Shown: positions 1 to 5,685, numbered from the stretch's first letter. The stretch: 6,436 nt of DNA from Rickettsia typhi (GCA_945874115.1 CAMCFD010000087.1:1-6436); one strand, 5' to 3'. Numbers and translations are program-made. The notes: a model not told the origin generated them from the sequence alone.

Positions 1-97
1 CAGCACCAATTTGCGCCCATTTTTCAGTATATTTATTAGTCTCAATTGCATTCATTGGTGAGCCATGTCCAAAGAAAATTGCCGGTAATTTTTTCAT
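1..97 (-). CDS. LigB/YgiD-type extradiol dioxygenase, N-terminal fragment (runs off left edge)
   Basis: Only the first 32 codons are present, reading leftward from an ATG at 97-95. The peptide opens with KLPAIFFGHGSPMNAIE and continues into NKYTEKW. This matches the N-terminus of the 4,5-DOPA dioxygenase extradiol family (LigB fold, E. coli YgiD), whose members start with a short strand followed by GHGSPMN. The His in GHGSP (residue 11) is a metal ligand in that family. Family members open aromatic rings or act on DOPA-like catechols in the cytoplasm, but the true substrate in most bacteria is unknown. The gene is divergent from kdsB and has its own plausible promoter (129-157). No strong ribosome binding site is visible; AAGA lies just upstream of the ATG. 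Family assignment rests on 32 residues only. Confidence 0.82.
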   Translation of the reverse strand, partial: MKKLPAIFFGHGSPMNAIETNKYTEKWAQIGA

Positions 98-128
98 ATT
101 TTCTTAAGTTGTTTTATTCTCTAAATCA

Positions 129-157
129 ATAATATCGAGTGATTGAGGATATTTCAA
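129..157 (-). promoter_or_regulatory. Putative sigma70 promoter of the leftward LigB-family gene
   Basis: Read on the minus strand, TTGAAA (157-152) and TATTAT (134-129) are separated by exactly 17 nt. Each hexamer matches the sigma70 consensus at 5 of 6 positions. Transcription would start near position 122, giving a leader of about 25 nt before the ATG at 97. The call comes from motif and spacing alone. Confidence 0.5.
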
Positions 158-223
158 GCTAATATATCGACGCCGCCTTAAGTTATGTCATTTCACCAAC
201 GCATAGACAAACCCTTATTTAAC

Positions 224-252
224 TTGACAAAACCCCTAAAATATGCTATAAT
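224..252 (+). promoter_or_regulatory. Consensus extended -10 sigma70 promoter of the kdsB-hslU operon
   Basis: TTGACA (224-229) and TATAAT (247-252) are both perfect consensus hexamers with an optimal 17-nt spacer. TGC directly precedes the -10, giving the extended -10 motif TGnTATAAT. The predicted start is near 258-260, which leaves a leader of about 24 nt before the kdsB ATG. No other comparably strong promoter is seen between the tightly packed genes up to 4559, so this one probably drives the whole operon. No operator-like dyad is obvious around it, which suggests strong constitutive expression. Confidence 0.85.
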
Positions 253-282
253 AGGGCAACTACAACAATATTTCGAAGGATT

Positions 283-1026
283 ATGACTAAAAAAATCGCG
301 ATTATTATTCCAGTTCGACTTGCCTCTACGCGCTTGCCAAATAAGCCTTTGGCGGATATTCTTGGCAAAACCATGATTCGGCGCGTTTATGAAAAAGCCA
401 TAGAATCAGGCGTTGGCGAGGTTTTTATAGCTTGCGATGGCGACGAAATTGCGGCTGAGGCGAAGAAAATTGGCGCTAATTTTGTGATTACTGACCCAAA
501 TTTGCCATCGGGAACAGACAGAATTTATGCGGCTTTGAAGGCTGTTGGCAAAGATTTTGATGCGGTGATAAACTTGCAGGGAGATTTGCCAAATATCGAT
601 TCAAGCGTTATAAAATCTGCGGCAAACGCTCTGTTTGAAAGCGATTGCGATATTGCAACCGTTGCCTCAAAAATTAAAGACACGCAAGAAATAACCAACC
701 CAAATGTTGTAAAAATTGCAATCGCTTTTAATGATGAAAATTGCGGTCGTGCCCTTTATTTTTCGCGCTGTGCAATTCCTTATAGCAAAGAAAATGCGCA
801 AGATTATTATCATCATATCGGCATTTATGCTTACAAAACAAAGGCTTTGCAGAAATTTGTTGCGCTAAAACCATCTTTGCTTGAAAAGCGTGAAAGCTTA
901 GAACAGCTGCGCGCGCTTGAAAATGATATGAAAATTGTTGTTAAACTTGTTGACGCACATCCGCTTTCTGTCGACACTCAAGAAGATTTAGAAGCGGTAA
1001 TTCGTCAAATTTCTGGGCAAATTTAA
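283..1026 (+). CDS. kdsB: 3-deoxy-manno-octulosonate cytidylyltransferase (CMP-KDO synthetase)
   Basis: KdsB activates KDO with CTP to give CMP-KDO in the cytoplasm; the KDO is then added to lipid A to build the inner core of LPS. At 247 aa it is full length (E. coli 248 aa). The N-terminal nucleotide-binding loop IPVRLASTRLPNKPL is at residues 9-23, SGTDR at 76-80, the Mg-binding QGD at 99-101, HHIGIYAY at 177-184, SLEQLRALE at 205-213 and the C-terminal VDTQEDLE at 230-237, whose Asp is the second metal ligand of the family. The loop reads QGDLP where E. coli has QGDEP. The ATG is preceded by GAAGGA at 275-280, only 2 nt away, an unusually tight spacing; the protein aligns from the first residues, so the start is secure. 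It is first in the operon, directly behind a consensus promoter. Its presence implies KDO-containing LPS. Confidence 0.96.
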   Translation: MTKKIAIIIPVRLASTRLPNKPLADILGKTMIRRVYEKAIESGVGEVFIACDGDEIAAEAKKIGANFVITDPNLPSGTDRIYAALKAVGKDFDAVINLQGDLPNIDSSVIKSAANALFESDCDIATVASKIKDTQEITNPNVVKIAIAFNDENCGRALYFSRCAIPYSKENAQDYYHHIGIYAYKTKALQKFVALKPSLLEKRESLEQLRALENDMKIVVKLVDAHPLSVDTQEDLEAVIRQISGQI

Positions 1027-1036
1027 TTGCTAAAAT

Positions 1037-1537
1037 ATGGTGAAAACGAAAATAAAAAAACAAACTATCGGTTGGAAAGAGTGGTTTAGTCTCGATTGTC
1101 TTTCATTGCCCGCGATTAAGGCCAAGATTGACACGGGAGCCAAAACATCAGCTTTGCACGCCTTCAATATCGAGAGTTTTTATATTGAAGATATCGAATA
1201 TGTGCGCTTCGATATTCATCCTTTGCAAAAAAATAAAAAGCTGTCAAGGTCTTGCTATGCGCGGGTTGTTGATCGAAGAATGGTTTCTGACTCTAGCGGC
1301 AAAAAAGAAAAAAGATATGTTATCGAATCAAATTTAAAGGCGGGAGAAAAAAGCGCGCGCGTTGAAATCACGCTTACAAACCGCGACACGATGTCGTTTA
1401 GAATGCTTCTTGGGCGCGAGGCGATAAAAAGTTTGAAAATGGTTGTTGACATTTCAAAATCATTTGTCTTACTCTCTCTAACGAAAAATAATGCTGTTAA
1501 ATTATACAAAGAAACAAAACCACAAAATCGTTTATGA
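1037..1537 (+). CDS. rimB: RimB-like retropepsin-fold protease ("ATP-dependent zinc protease" family, COG4067)
   Basis: This 166-aa protein belongs to the family commonly labelled putative ATP-dependent zinc protease (COG4067). Its visible signature is that of a retroviral-type aspartic protease: IGWKEW at residues 11-16, then PAIKAKIDTGAKTSALHAF at 25-43 with the catalytic-type Asp32 in DTGA. LTNRD (113-117) and RMLLGREA (122-129) match the conserved C-terminal half of the fold. In Pseudomonas, RimB is encoded with RimK and takes part in control of S6 glutamate tails; here rimK follows with a 4-nt ATGA overlap, supporting the same role. The gene begins 10 nt after the kdsB stop with no clear Shine-Dalgarno sequence, so it may depend on coupling to kdsB. 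The tail after about residue 145 is Lys/Asn-rich and probably not conserved. Family is confident; the exact substrate is inferred from context. Confidence 0.87.
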   Translation: MVKTKIKKQTIGWKEWFSLDCLSLPAIKAKIDTGAKTSALHAFNIESFYIEDIEYVRFDIHPLQKNKKLSRSCYARVVDRRMVSDSSGKKEKRYVIESNLKAGEKSARVEITLTNRDTMSFRMLLGREAIKSLKMVVDISKSFVLLSLTKNNAVKLYKETKPQNRL

Positions 1538-2427
1538 AATTAATTTTGCTCGCTTCAAACCCAAAACTTTATTCAAACCGACGAATTATCGAGGCTGCGA
1601 AAGCGCGCGGATTAGACATTGAGTTCGTTAATGTTGGCGGCTGTTATATCAAAGTCGAGACAAATAATTCGGAAATATTTTTCAATGACGGTAAAAAAAT
1701 TGAAAATGTCGATTATGTAATCCCGCGAATCAGGCCTTCGATGACGTTTTATGGCTCGACGATTATTCGCCAATTCGAAACGATGGGCGTGAAATGCTTG
1801 AACGGCGCTGATGCGATTATGAATTCGCGCGATAAATTATGTACATTGCAAATCTTGGCGATGCAAGGATTTGGCGTCCCCACAACCAGTTTTGCGAACT
1901 CGTTTTATGAAACCAAAGACATCATAAAATTGGTCGGAGGCTCGCCATTAGTGATTAAATTGCTTGAAGGAACAAAAGGTGTTGGCGTTGTTTTGGCCGA
2001 AACCACCAAAGCCGCCGAAAGCGTTATTAACTCGTTTCGCAGCTTAAAAGCTGATATTTTGGTGCAACATTACATTAAAGAATCAAAAGGTCACGACATT
2101 CGCTGTTTTGTGATCGGAGACGAGGTCGTTGCGTCAATGCAAAGACAAGCCCAAGAAGGCGAGTTTCGCGCCAACATTCATCTTGGCGCCAAAGCTTATT
2201 CGGTCGAAATCACGCAAGAAGAGCGTGAAATCGCGATTCGCGCCACAAAAATCATGAATTTAGATGTAGCGGGCGTTGACATGGTGAGGTCAGAAAAAGG
2301 TCCGAAAATTCTTGAAGTAAATTCTTCACCCGGACTTGAAGGAATTGAAGGCGTCACGGGAATAAACGTTGCTGGAAAAATGATCGATTTTATCGAGAAG
2401 AAAATCAAAAACTCTAAATCGAAATAA
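1534..2427 (+). CDS. rimK: Ribosomal protein S6 glutamate ligase RimK (ATP-grasp)
   Basis: RimK uses ATP to add glutamate residues to the C-terminus of ribosomal protein S6, changing ribosome behaviour; E. coli RimK can also make poly-glutamate. The 297-aa length matches E. coli (300 aa) and similarity runs end to end. The N-terminal domain carries VDYVIPRIRPSMTFYG (59-74). The ATP-grasp core shows PLVIKLLEGTKGVGVVLAET (138-157), with the glycine-rich loop and ATP-contacting Lys, then DIRCFVIGDEVVA (188-200), the substrate loop FRANIHLGA (211-219), DVAGVDM (244-250) and the Mg-binding EVNSSPGLEGIE (261-272, ligands Glu261 and Asn263). The GLEGIE tail favours RimK over LysX- or MptN-type ATP-grasp ligases. 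It overlaps rimB by 4 nt and engB by 1 nt (TAATG), so the three genes are probably coupled. Confidence 0.95.
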   Translation: MKLILLASNPKLYSNRRIIEAAKARGLDIEFVNVGGCYIKVETNNSEIFFNDGKKIENVDYVIPRIRPSMTFYGSTIIRQFETMGVKCLNGADAIMNSRDKLCTLQILAMQGFGVPTTSFANSFYETKDIIKLVGGSPLVIKLLEGTKGVGVVLAETTKAAESVINSFRSLKADILVQHYIKESKGHDIRCFVIGDEVVASMQRQAQEGEFRANIHLGAKAYSVEITQEEREIAIRATKIMNLDVAGVDMVRSEKGPKILEVNSSPGLEGIEGVTGINVAGKMIDFIEKKIKNSKSK

Positions 2428-3062
2428 TGCAAAAAAATTCAAAGTCGCAAATTTCGAAGATTTTTCCTAAGAATGGTGAGAAAAACTGTGAATTTATTTT
2501 GGGCGCTCATAATGCGTGGCAATTTCCGCAAAGCACTCTCAACGAATTCGCTTTTATTGGCGCTTCGAATGTCGGAAAATCAAGTCTTGTCAACGCTTTG
2601 ACGGCTCAAAAAGTGGCGGTTGTTTCAAACACTCCGGGGCGAACTCGTCAGGTGAATTTTTTCTTGCTTGCAAATAAATTAATGATTGTCGACATGCCCG
2701 GTTATGGATTCGCCAAGGCGCAAGACAAACATATCGAACATTGGCAACAAACTTGTTTTGAATATTTCTCGAATCGCCAACAATTGAAGCGAGTTTTTTT
2801 GTTAATTGATGCGATCAAAGGCTTGAAAGAGAACGATTTCGACATTATCGACCTTTTCAATGAACTTAATGTGAATTTTCAAATTGTGTTGACGAAATGT
2901 GACAAAACCAAGCCAGAGGAATTGCAAAAAATTAAAGATGAAATTTTTGAGCGTTCAAAATTATGGCCGTCGGCTTGTCAAGAAATCATAACTTGCTCGA
3001 GCAAGAAAAATCAGGGTTTAGAAGGAATTAAAAACGCAATTATCGCACTTAACAATCAATGA
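2427..3062 (+). CDS. engB: Ribosome biogenesis GTPase EngB/YihA/YsxC
   Basis: EngB is an essential TRAFAC-class GTPase that helps complete the large (50S) ribosomal subunit. At 211 aa it has the usual single-G-domain length. All G motifs are present: G1 GASNVGKSS (45-53), G2 TPGRTRQ (69-75), G3 DMPGYG (89-94), G4 TKCD (156-159) and G5 SSKKNQG (191-197). The G1 reads GASNVGKS where many homologues have GRSNVGKS, a conservative departure. NTPGRTxQ and MPGYGxA are diagnostic of EngB among the small GTPases. The first 20 residues are basic and poorly conserved. The ATG shares its A with the rimK TAA, and the stop overlaps the next start as ATGA, so the gene is embedded in a coupled operon with the S6-modifying genes. 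Confidence 0.95.
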   Translation: MQKNSKSQISKIFPKNGEKNCEFILGAHNAWQFPQSTLNEFAFIGASNVGKSSLVNALTAQKVAVVSNTPGRTRQVNFFLLANKLMIVDMPGYGFAKAQDKHIEHWQQTCFEYFSNRQQLKRVFLLIDAIKGLKENDFDIIDLFNELNVNFQIVLTKCDKTKPEELQKIKDEIFERSKLWPSACQEIITCSSKKNQGLEGIKNAIIALNNQ

Positions 3063-3190
3063 AAATATTTTTAACAATATTAATAACAAGTTTAGTAGTA
3101 ATCTTGGCGATGTTTATTTTAAACTCCGCAAGTTTTAACGGAAGAACTATTCCTAATAAAAAAACTAATTTGGATAATAAAAATGAGTAA
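3059..3190 (+). CDS. 43-residue single-span membrane microprotein, function unknown
   Basis: This small ORF exactly fills the gap between engB and hslU. Its ATG overlaps the engB stop (ATGA, 3059-3062) and its TAA (3188-3190) lies 8 nt inside hslU. The product starts MKIFLTILITSLVVILAMF, a hydrophobic stretch of about 19 residues (3-21) long enough to cross the membrane. A polar, Asn/Lys-rich tail of about 20 residues with no Cys follows. An NSA/S site near residue 24 could be a weak signal-peptidase site, so a cleaved signal is an alternative to a membrane anchor. No family is recognised. The overlaps at both ends and the coherent hydrophobic run argue for a real gene, but AT-rich DNA readily produces hydrophobic codons by chance. 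It occupies the place where hslV is usually found and shows no resemblance to HslV. Confidence 0.6.
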   Translation: MKIFLTILITSLVVILAMFILNSASFNGRTIPNKKTNLDNKNE

Positions 3191-4559
3191 AAGAAAAAAT
3201 AATTCGACAAATTTTATTTTAGCAAATGAAGGGCAAAAAAATATTTTGGCGCAAAATTTAACGCCAAAACAAATCGTTGAAGAGCTTGATCGATATATTG
3301 TCGGCCAAAATGATGCAAAAAAAGCTGTTGCAATTGCGCTTCGAAATCGTTATCGCAGAAAAGCCGTAGACAAGCCTTTGCGCGAAGAAATTACGCCAAA
3401 AAATATTTTGTGTATTGGGCCCACCGGCGTTGGAAAAACCGAAATCGCGAGACGTTTGGCGAAACTTGCTAACGCGCCATTTATTAAAGTTGAGGCCACA
3501 AAATTCACCGAAGTTGGTTATGTTGGGCGCGACGTAGAATCAATCATCCGCGATTTGCTTGATGTTGCGATTAAAGATATAAAATCGCGCTTGAAAAAAG
3601 AAGTTGAAGAAAAGGCGAAAAATCACGCGAGAAAGAAAATTTTGAAAGCGTTGATTGGCGAAAATGCGCTTGATGAAACGCGCGAAAAATTCTCGCAAAT
3701 GCTTGATAAAAACGAGCTTGATGAAAAAGAAATTGAAATTGAAGTTTTAGATTCTGGCTCTCCTTTAGCGTCGGGATTTGATATTCCGGGTGGTCATGTT
3801 GGAATGATCAACATTGGTGAAATGCTAGGAAAGGCAATGGGTGGCGAGAAAACCAAAAAAATAAAAACCAATGTCGCTGATGCTTTTAAAACTTTAATTG
3901 ACGAAGAATCTTCAAAAATGATCGATGAAGATCGAGCCATTAAAGAAGCGGTTCGCGGCGTTGAAAATGACGGAATTGTCTTCATCGACGAAATTGACAA
4001 AATTTGTGCGCGTGAAAATTTGCGTGGCGGCGAAGTTAGTCGCGAAGGCGTTCAGCGCGATTTATTACCACTCGTTGAAGGCACAACAGTTAGCACAAAA
4101 TATGGCCTCATAAAAACCGACCATATTTTATTCATCGCGTCAGGCGCATTCCACGCCGCCAAACCCTCTGATTTATTGCCTGAATTGCAAGGTCGCTTCC
4201 CAATTCGCGTTCAATTAAAAGCGCTAACTGAAGAAGATTTGCACCGAATTTTAGTCGAGCCAGAATCAAGTTTAATCAAGCAATATAGCGCGTTAATTGC
4301 CGTTGAAAATGTCGAATTAAAGTTTTCGGAAAGTGGCACGAAAGAAGTTGCGAAAATCGCGCACAGAATTAATGGCGAAGTCGAAAACATAGGCGCCAGA
4401 AGGCTTCACACCATGATGGAAAAAATTCTTGAAGACGTAAGTTTCTCGGCTTGTGAAATGAAAAAAGGTTCGGTCGTTATTATTGATTCAAAATATGTCA
4501 GCGATCATTTGGGTGAACTCGCAAGTGGAAAAACCGATTTATCGAAGTTTATTTTGTAG
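3183..4559 (+). CDS. hslU: HslU, ATPase/unfoldase subunit of the HslUV (ClpYQ) protease
   Basis: HslU is a hexameric AAA+ unfoldase that feeds substrates into the HslV peptidase in the cytoplasm. The 458-aa protein aligns along its full length with E. coli HslU (443 aa). Walker A is GPTGVGKT (79-86), the central pore loop GYVG 112-115, Walker B VFIDEID (266-272), the arginine-finger region ELQGRFPIR (334-342) and sensor 2 IGARR (403-407). The I-domain (about 120-240) is variable. The C-terminus ends in DLSKFIL, like the E. coli DLSRFIL that inserts into HslV, so a partner HslV is expected elsewhere. The N-terminus is about 20 residues longer than in E. coli; a TTG at 3246-3248 could give a shorter form, but the ATG has a GGAT 7 nt upstream and overlaps the preceding ORF. 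It is the last gene of the operon. Confidence 0.97.
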   Translation: MSKRKNNSTNFILANEGQKNILAQNLTPKQIVEELDRYIVGQNDAKKAVAIALRNRYRRKAVDKPLREEITPKNILCIGPTGVGKTEIARRLAKLANAPFIKVEATKFTEVGYVGRDVESIIRDLLDVAIKDIKSRLKKEVEEKAKNHARKKILKALIGENALDETREKFSQMLDKNELDEKEIEIEVLDSGSPLASGFDIPGGHVGMINIGEMLGKAMGGEKTKKIKTNVADAFKTLIDEESSKMIDEDRAIKEAVRGVENDGIVFIDEIDKICARENLRGGEVSREGVQRDLLPLVEGTTVSTKYGLIKTDHILFIASGAFHAAKPSDLLPELQGRFPIRVQLKALTEEDLHRILVEPESSLIKQYSALIAVENVELKFSESGTKEVAKIAHRINGEVENIGARRLHTMMEKILEDVSFSACEMKKGSVVIIDSKYVSDHLGELASGKTDLSKFIL

Positions 4560-4577
4560 TTTTTAGTCTTGAAAATG

Positions 4578-4611
4578 GCGCAAATCTTAAATTGTTTTGC
4601 GCTTAGTTTTT
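4578..4611 (+). terminator. Rho-independent terminator of the kdsB-hslU operon
   Basis: A perfect 7-bp stem, GCGCAAA (4578-4584) with TTTGCGC (4596-4602), encloses an 11-nt loop and is followed by TTAGTTTTT (4603-4611). It lies 18 nt after the hslU stop on the coding strand. The stem base is GC-rich against a very AT-rich background. The interrupted T tract makes it moderate rather than ideal. Confidence 0.7.
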
Positions 4612-4649
4612 ATAAAATTATTGAATTAAATTCGTGTCACAAATTAATT

Positions 4650-4675
4650 TTTTTAGTAAAAATTTATACTAAAAA
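4650..4675. repeat. AT-rich perfect inverted repeat in the convergent intergenic region
   Basis: TTTTTAGTA (4650-4658) and TACTAAAAA (4667-4675) form a perfect 9-bp stem with an 8-nt loop. It lies between the terminators of the convergent hslU and glycosyltransferase genes. Being symmetric with T runs on either strand, it could act as a weak back-up bidirectional terminator. With only two G-C pairs it may also be chance in such AT-rich sequence. The rest of 4612-4732 shows no ORF or RNA gene. Confidence 0.35.
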
Positions 4676-4710
4676 GACTTAAATAAATCTTAAATTTCTT
4701 GCTTTAAGTT

Positions 4711-4736
4711 AAAAAATTAAGGCTCATAAACCTTAG
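4711..4736 (-). terminator. Probable rho-independent terminator of the glycosyltransferase gene
   Basis: On the minus strand CTAAGG (4736-4731) pairs with CCTTAA (4722-4717) around an 8-nt loop, and six T residues follow (4716-4711). One pair is G-U. The gene's TAA stop (4735-4733) lies in the first arm of the stem, so the terminator overlaps the end of the coding region. The stem is short, but the uninterrupted T6 and its placement support it. Confidence 0.55.
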
Positions 4737-5518
4737 AAAATCGCGGTTTTGGTAAAAAAACCAAGTCTTGAAAACATTTTCTTCGCCATAAGTTTTAACA
4801 GCGACCTTGCATTTTCAAAAAACCTCAATTTACTGGCGCCAATTTTTTTTCCATAATCATAATATAATCCGATTTCGTCAAATTTTGCGTTAATTTTATC
4901 GAAATTTATCAGCAATTCGCAAGTGTGAGTAAAGTCGTTTTGCCTGATAAAATCGTCGCCAAGTTTTTGATATAATTCTTTGACTTTATAGGCTTTATAA
5001 GCGCGATATCCGCTGCTGTAATCTTTTATTTTTCCGCCCGAAACGCGTTTTATACCAAACACAATTTGCAGCAAAAATGATGTGGTTTTGCTGATCAAAA
5101 TTCGCCTAAACGGAAAATCGATAATTTTGCTGTTATTGCAAAAACGCGATAAAATTAAAACTTCGGTTTGTGAATTTTGTTTAAAATAATCTATAATTTC
5201 TTCAATTTGTCTAGGAAAATGGGTGTTGTCGGCGTCCATCGAAATTATCACATCTTCGTCTTGCGAATTGTTGATTACGTCAAGAAAAAGTCTTTTTATC
5301 GCTTTTCCGAGACCTTTTTCTTTGCAAAAATCTAAAATTCTTATTGGATAAGTATTTTTCTGTGCTAAAATGATTTCTTGAGAATCATCCGAACTTGCAT
5401 CAATACATAAAATTATCTCGAAATCGAGTTTTAATTTCTGCATTTGATCGCAAATTTCTGGCAATAATATTTTTAGGTTTTGCGCTTCGTTTAAAGCGCC
5501 CAAAATGATTTTTATCAA
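4733..5518 (-). CDS. Family 2 glycosyltransferase (polyprenyl-phosphate mannosyltransferase-like)
   Basis: This 261-aa GT-A-fold enzyme probably transfers a sugar from a nucleotide donor to a lipid or glycan acceptor at the cytoplasmic face of the membrane. Visible motifs are the first strand IILGALNEAQNL (4-15), CIDASSDDS (38-46) with the nucleotide-binding Asp40, KGLGKAIKRL (68-77), the metal-binding DAD (95-97) in MDADNTHFP, SSGYRAY (168-174) and the acceptor-side GASKLR (227-232). The order resembles dolichol/polyprenyl-phosphate mannosyltransferases, but there is no C-terminal membrane domain, only an amphipathic basic tail. The likely start is TTG at 5518-5516: an in-frame stop lies 7 nt upstream and the family's first strand begins at once, so no longer start is possible. 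No good ribosome binding site is seen. It stands alone, convergent with hslU and divergent from sdhA, so the sugar and acceptor cannot be told. Confidence 0.85.
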   Translation of the reverse strand: MIKIILGALNEAQNLKILLPEICDQMQKLKLDFEIILCIDASSDDSQEIILAQKNTYPIRILDFCKEKGLGKAIKRLFLDVINNSQDEDVIISMDADNTHFPRQIEEIIDYFKQNSQTEVLILSRFCNNSKIIDFPFRRILISKTTSFLLQIVFGIKRVSGGKIKDYSSGYRAYKAYKVKELYQKLGDDFIRQNDFTHTCELLINFDKINAKFDEIGLYYDYGKKIGASKLRFFENARSLLKLMAKKMFSRLGFFTKTAIF

Positions 5519-5541
5519 TTTATTTTAATTTGTTAAAATGA

Positions 5542-5547
5542 ATTATA
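5542..5547 (-). promoter_or_regulatory. Putative -10 element for the glycosyltransferase gene
   Basis: A perfect TATAAT reads on the minus strand at 5547-5542, about 24 nt upstream of the TTG start, predicting transcription from near 5535. No good -35 hexamer is found at 16-18 nt. That place is taken by the 39-nt dyad at 5549-5587, so the promoter may need an activator or be controlled through that dyad. Weak evidence. Confidence 0.35.
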
Positions 5548-5548
5548 A

Positions 5549-5587
5549 GGTAATTATTTCTTAACTTAGAGTTAATAAATAATTACC
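5549..5587. repeat. Long near-perfect inverted repeat (18-bp arms, 3-nt loop)
   Basis: The left arm GGTAATTATTTCTTAACT (5549-5566) is the reverse complement of the right arm (5570-5587) at 17 of 18 positions; the only mismatch is C5560 against T5576. The loop is TAG (5567-5569). Such a long stem is unlikely by chance even in AT-rich DNA. It lies between divergent genes, so no transcript ends here from either side. It directly abuts two GC-rich hairpins on its right and overlaps the -35 region of the putative glycosyltransferase promoter. It could be an operator, a repeated palindromic element, or part of a structured RNA. Confidence 0.85.
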
Positions 5588-5624
5588 GGGGATCCCCACA
5601 AGGTGGGGCGGCACTTATGTGCCG
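5588..5624. repeat. Pair of adjacent GC-rich perfect hairpins upstream of sdhA
   Basis: CCCCAC (5594-5599) pairs with GTGGGG (5603-5608) around the loop AAG. The next base begins CGGCAC (5609-5614), which pairs with GTGCCG (5619-5624) around TTAT. The first arm is also the right half of the 10-bp palindrome GGGGATCCCC (5588-5597), so GGGG at 5588-5591 and at 5605-5608 compete for the same CCCC. The block is markedly GC-rich in an otherwise AT-rich intergenic region. This composition and the tandem hairpins resemble REP-like or other short palindromic intergenic elements. No copy of it was noticed elsewhere in the window. Confidence 0.85.
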
Positions 5625-5636
5625 AACAATGGTTAA

Positions 5637-5642
5637 TATAAT
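5637..5642 (+). promoter_or_regulatory. Possible -10 element for sdhA
   Basis: A perfect TATAAT lies 43 nt before the sdhA ATG and would start transcription near 5649. The -35 position (about 5614-5619) falls in the second GC-rich hairpin and has no consensus match. A second candidate, TTGTTA (5653-5658) with 17 nt to TATAAG (5676-5681), would start almost on the ATG and is less likely. The sdhA promoter is therefore not settled; it could lie within or upstream of the hairpins. Confidence 0.25.
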
Positions 5643-5685
5643 CTCATACTTGTTGTTATGGGATATATTTTATTTTATAAGTTTA

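Noticed and set aside
98..282. Possible riboswitch or small RNA upstream of kdsB
   Set aside because: The predicted leader is only about 24 nt and no strong stem is visible. The two CTTAAGTT copies near 103 and 178 are short and probably chance.
1128..1509. Overlapping plus- and minus-strand ORFs inside the rimB-like gene
   Set aside because: The rimB frame carries the conserved DTGA, LTNRD and LLGREA motifs. The other frames show no recognisable family and lack start signals.
2196..2432. Minus-strand ORF opposite the end of rimK
   Set aside because: It lies across the conserved RimK Mg-binding EVNSSPGLEGIE region and shows no motif of its own.
3794..4113. Minus-strand and +1-frame ORFs inside hslU
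   Set aside because: They overlap the HslU Walker B region, where the real frame is highly conserved; these are chance open frames.
5549..5624. The hairpins as a transcription terminator
   Set aside because: Genes on both sides are transcribed away from this region, and no T tract directly follows either GC-rich stem on the plus strand. Premature termination within an sdhA leader is not excluded.
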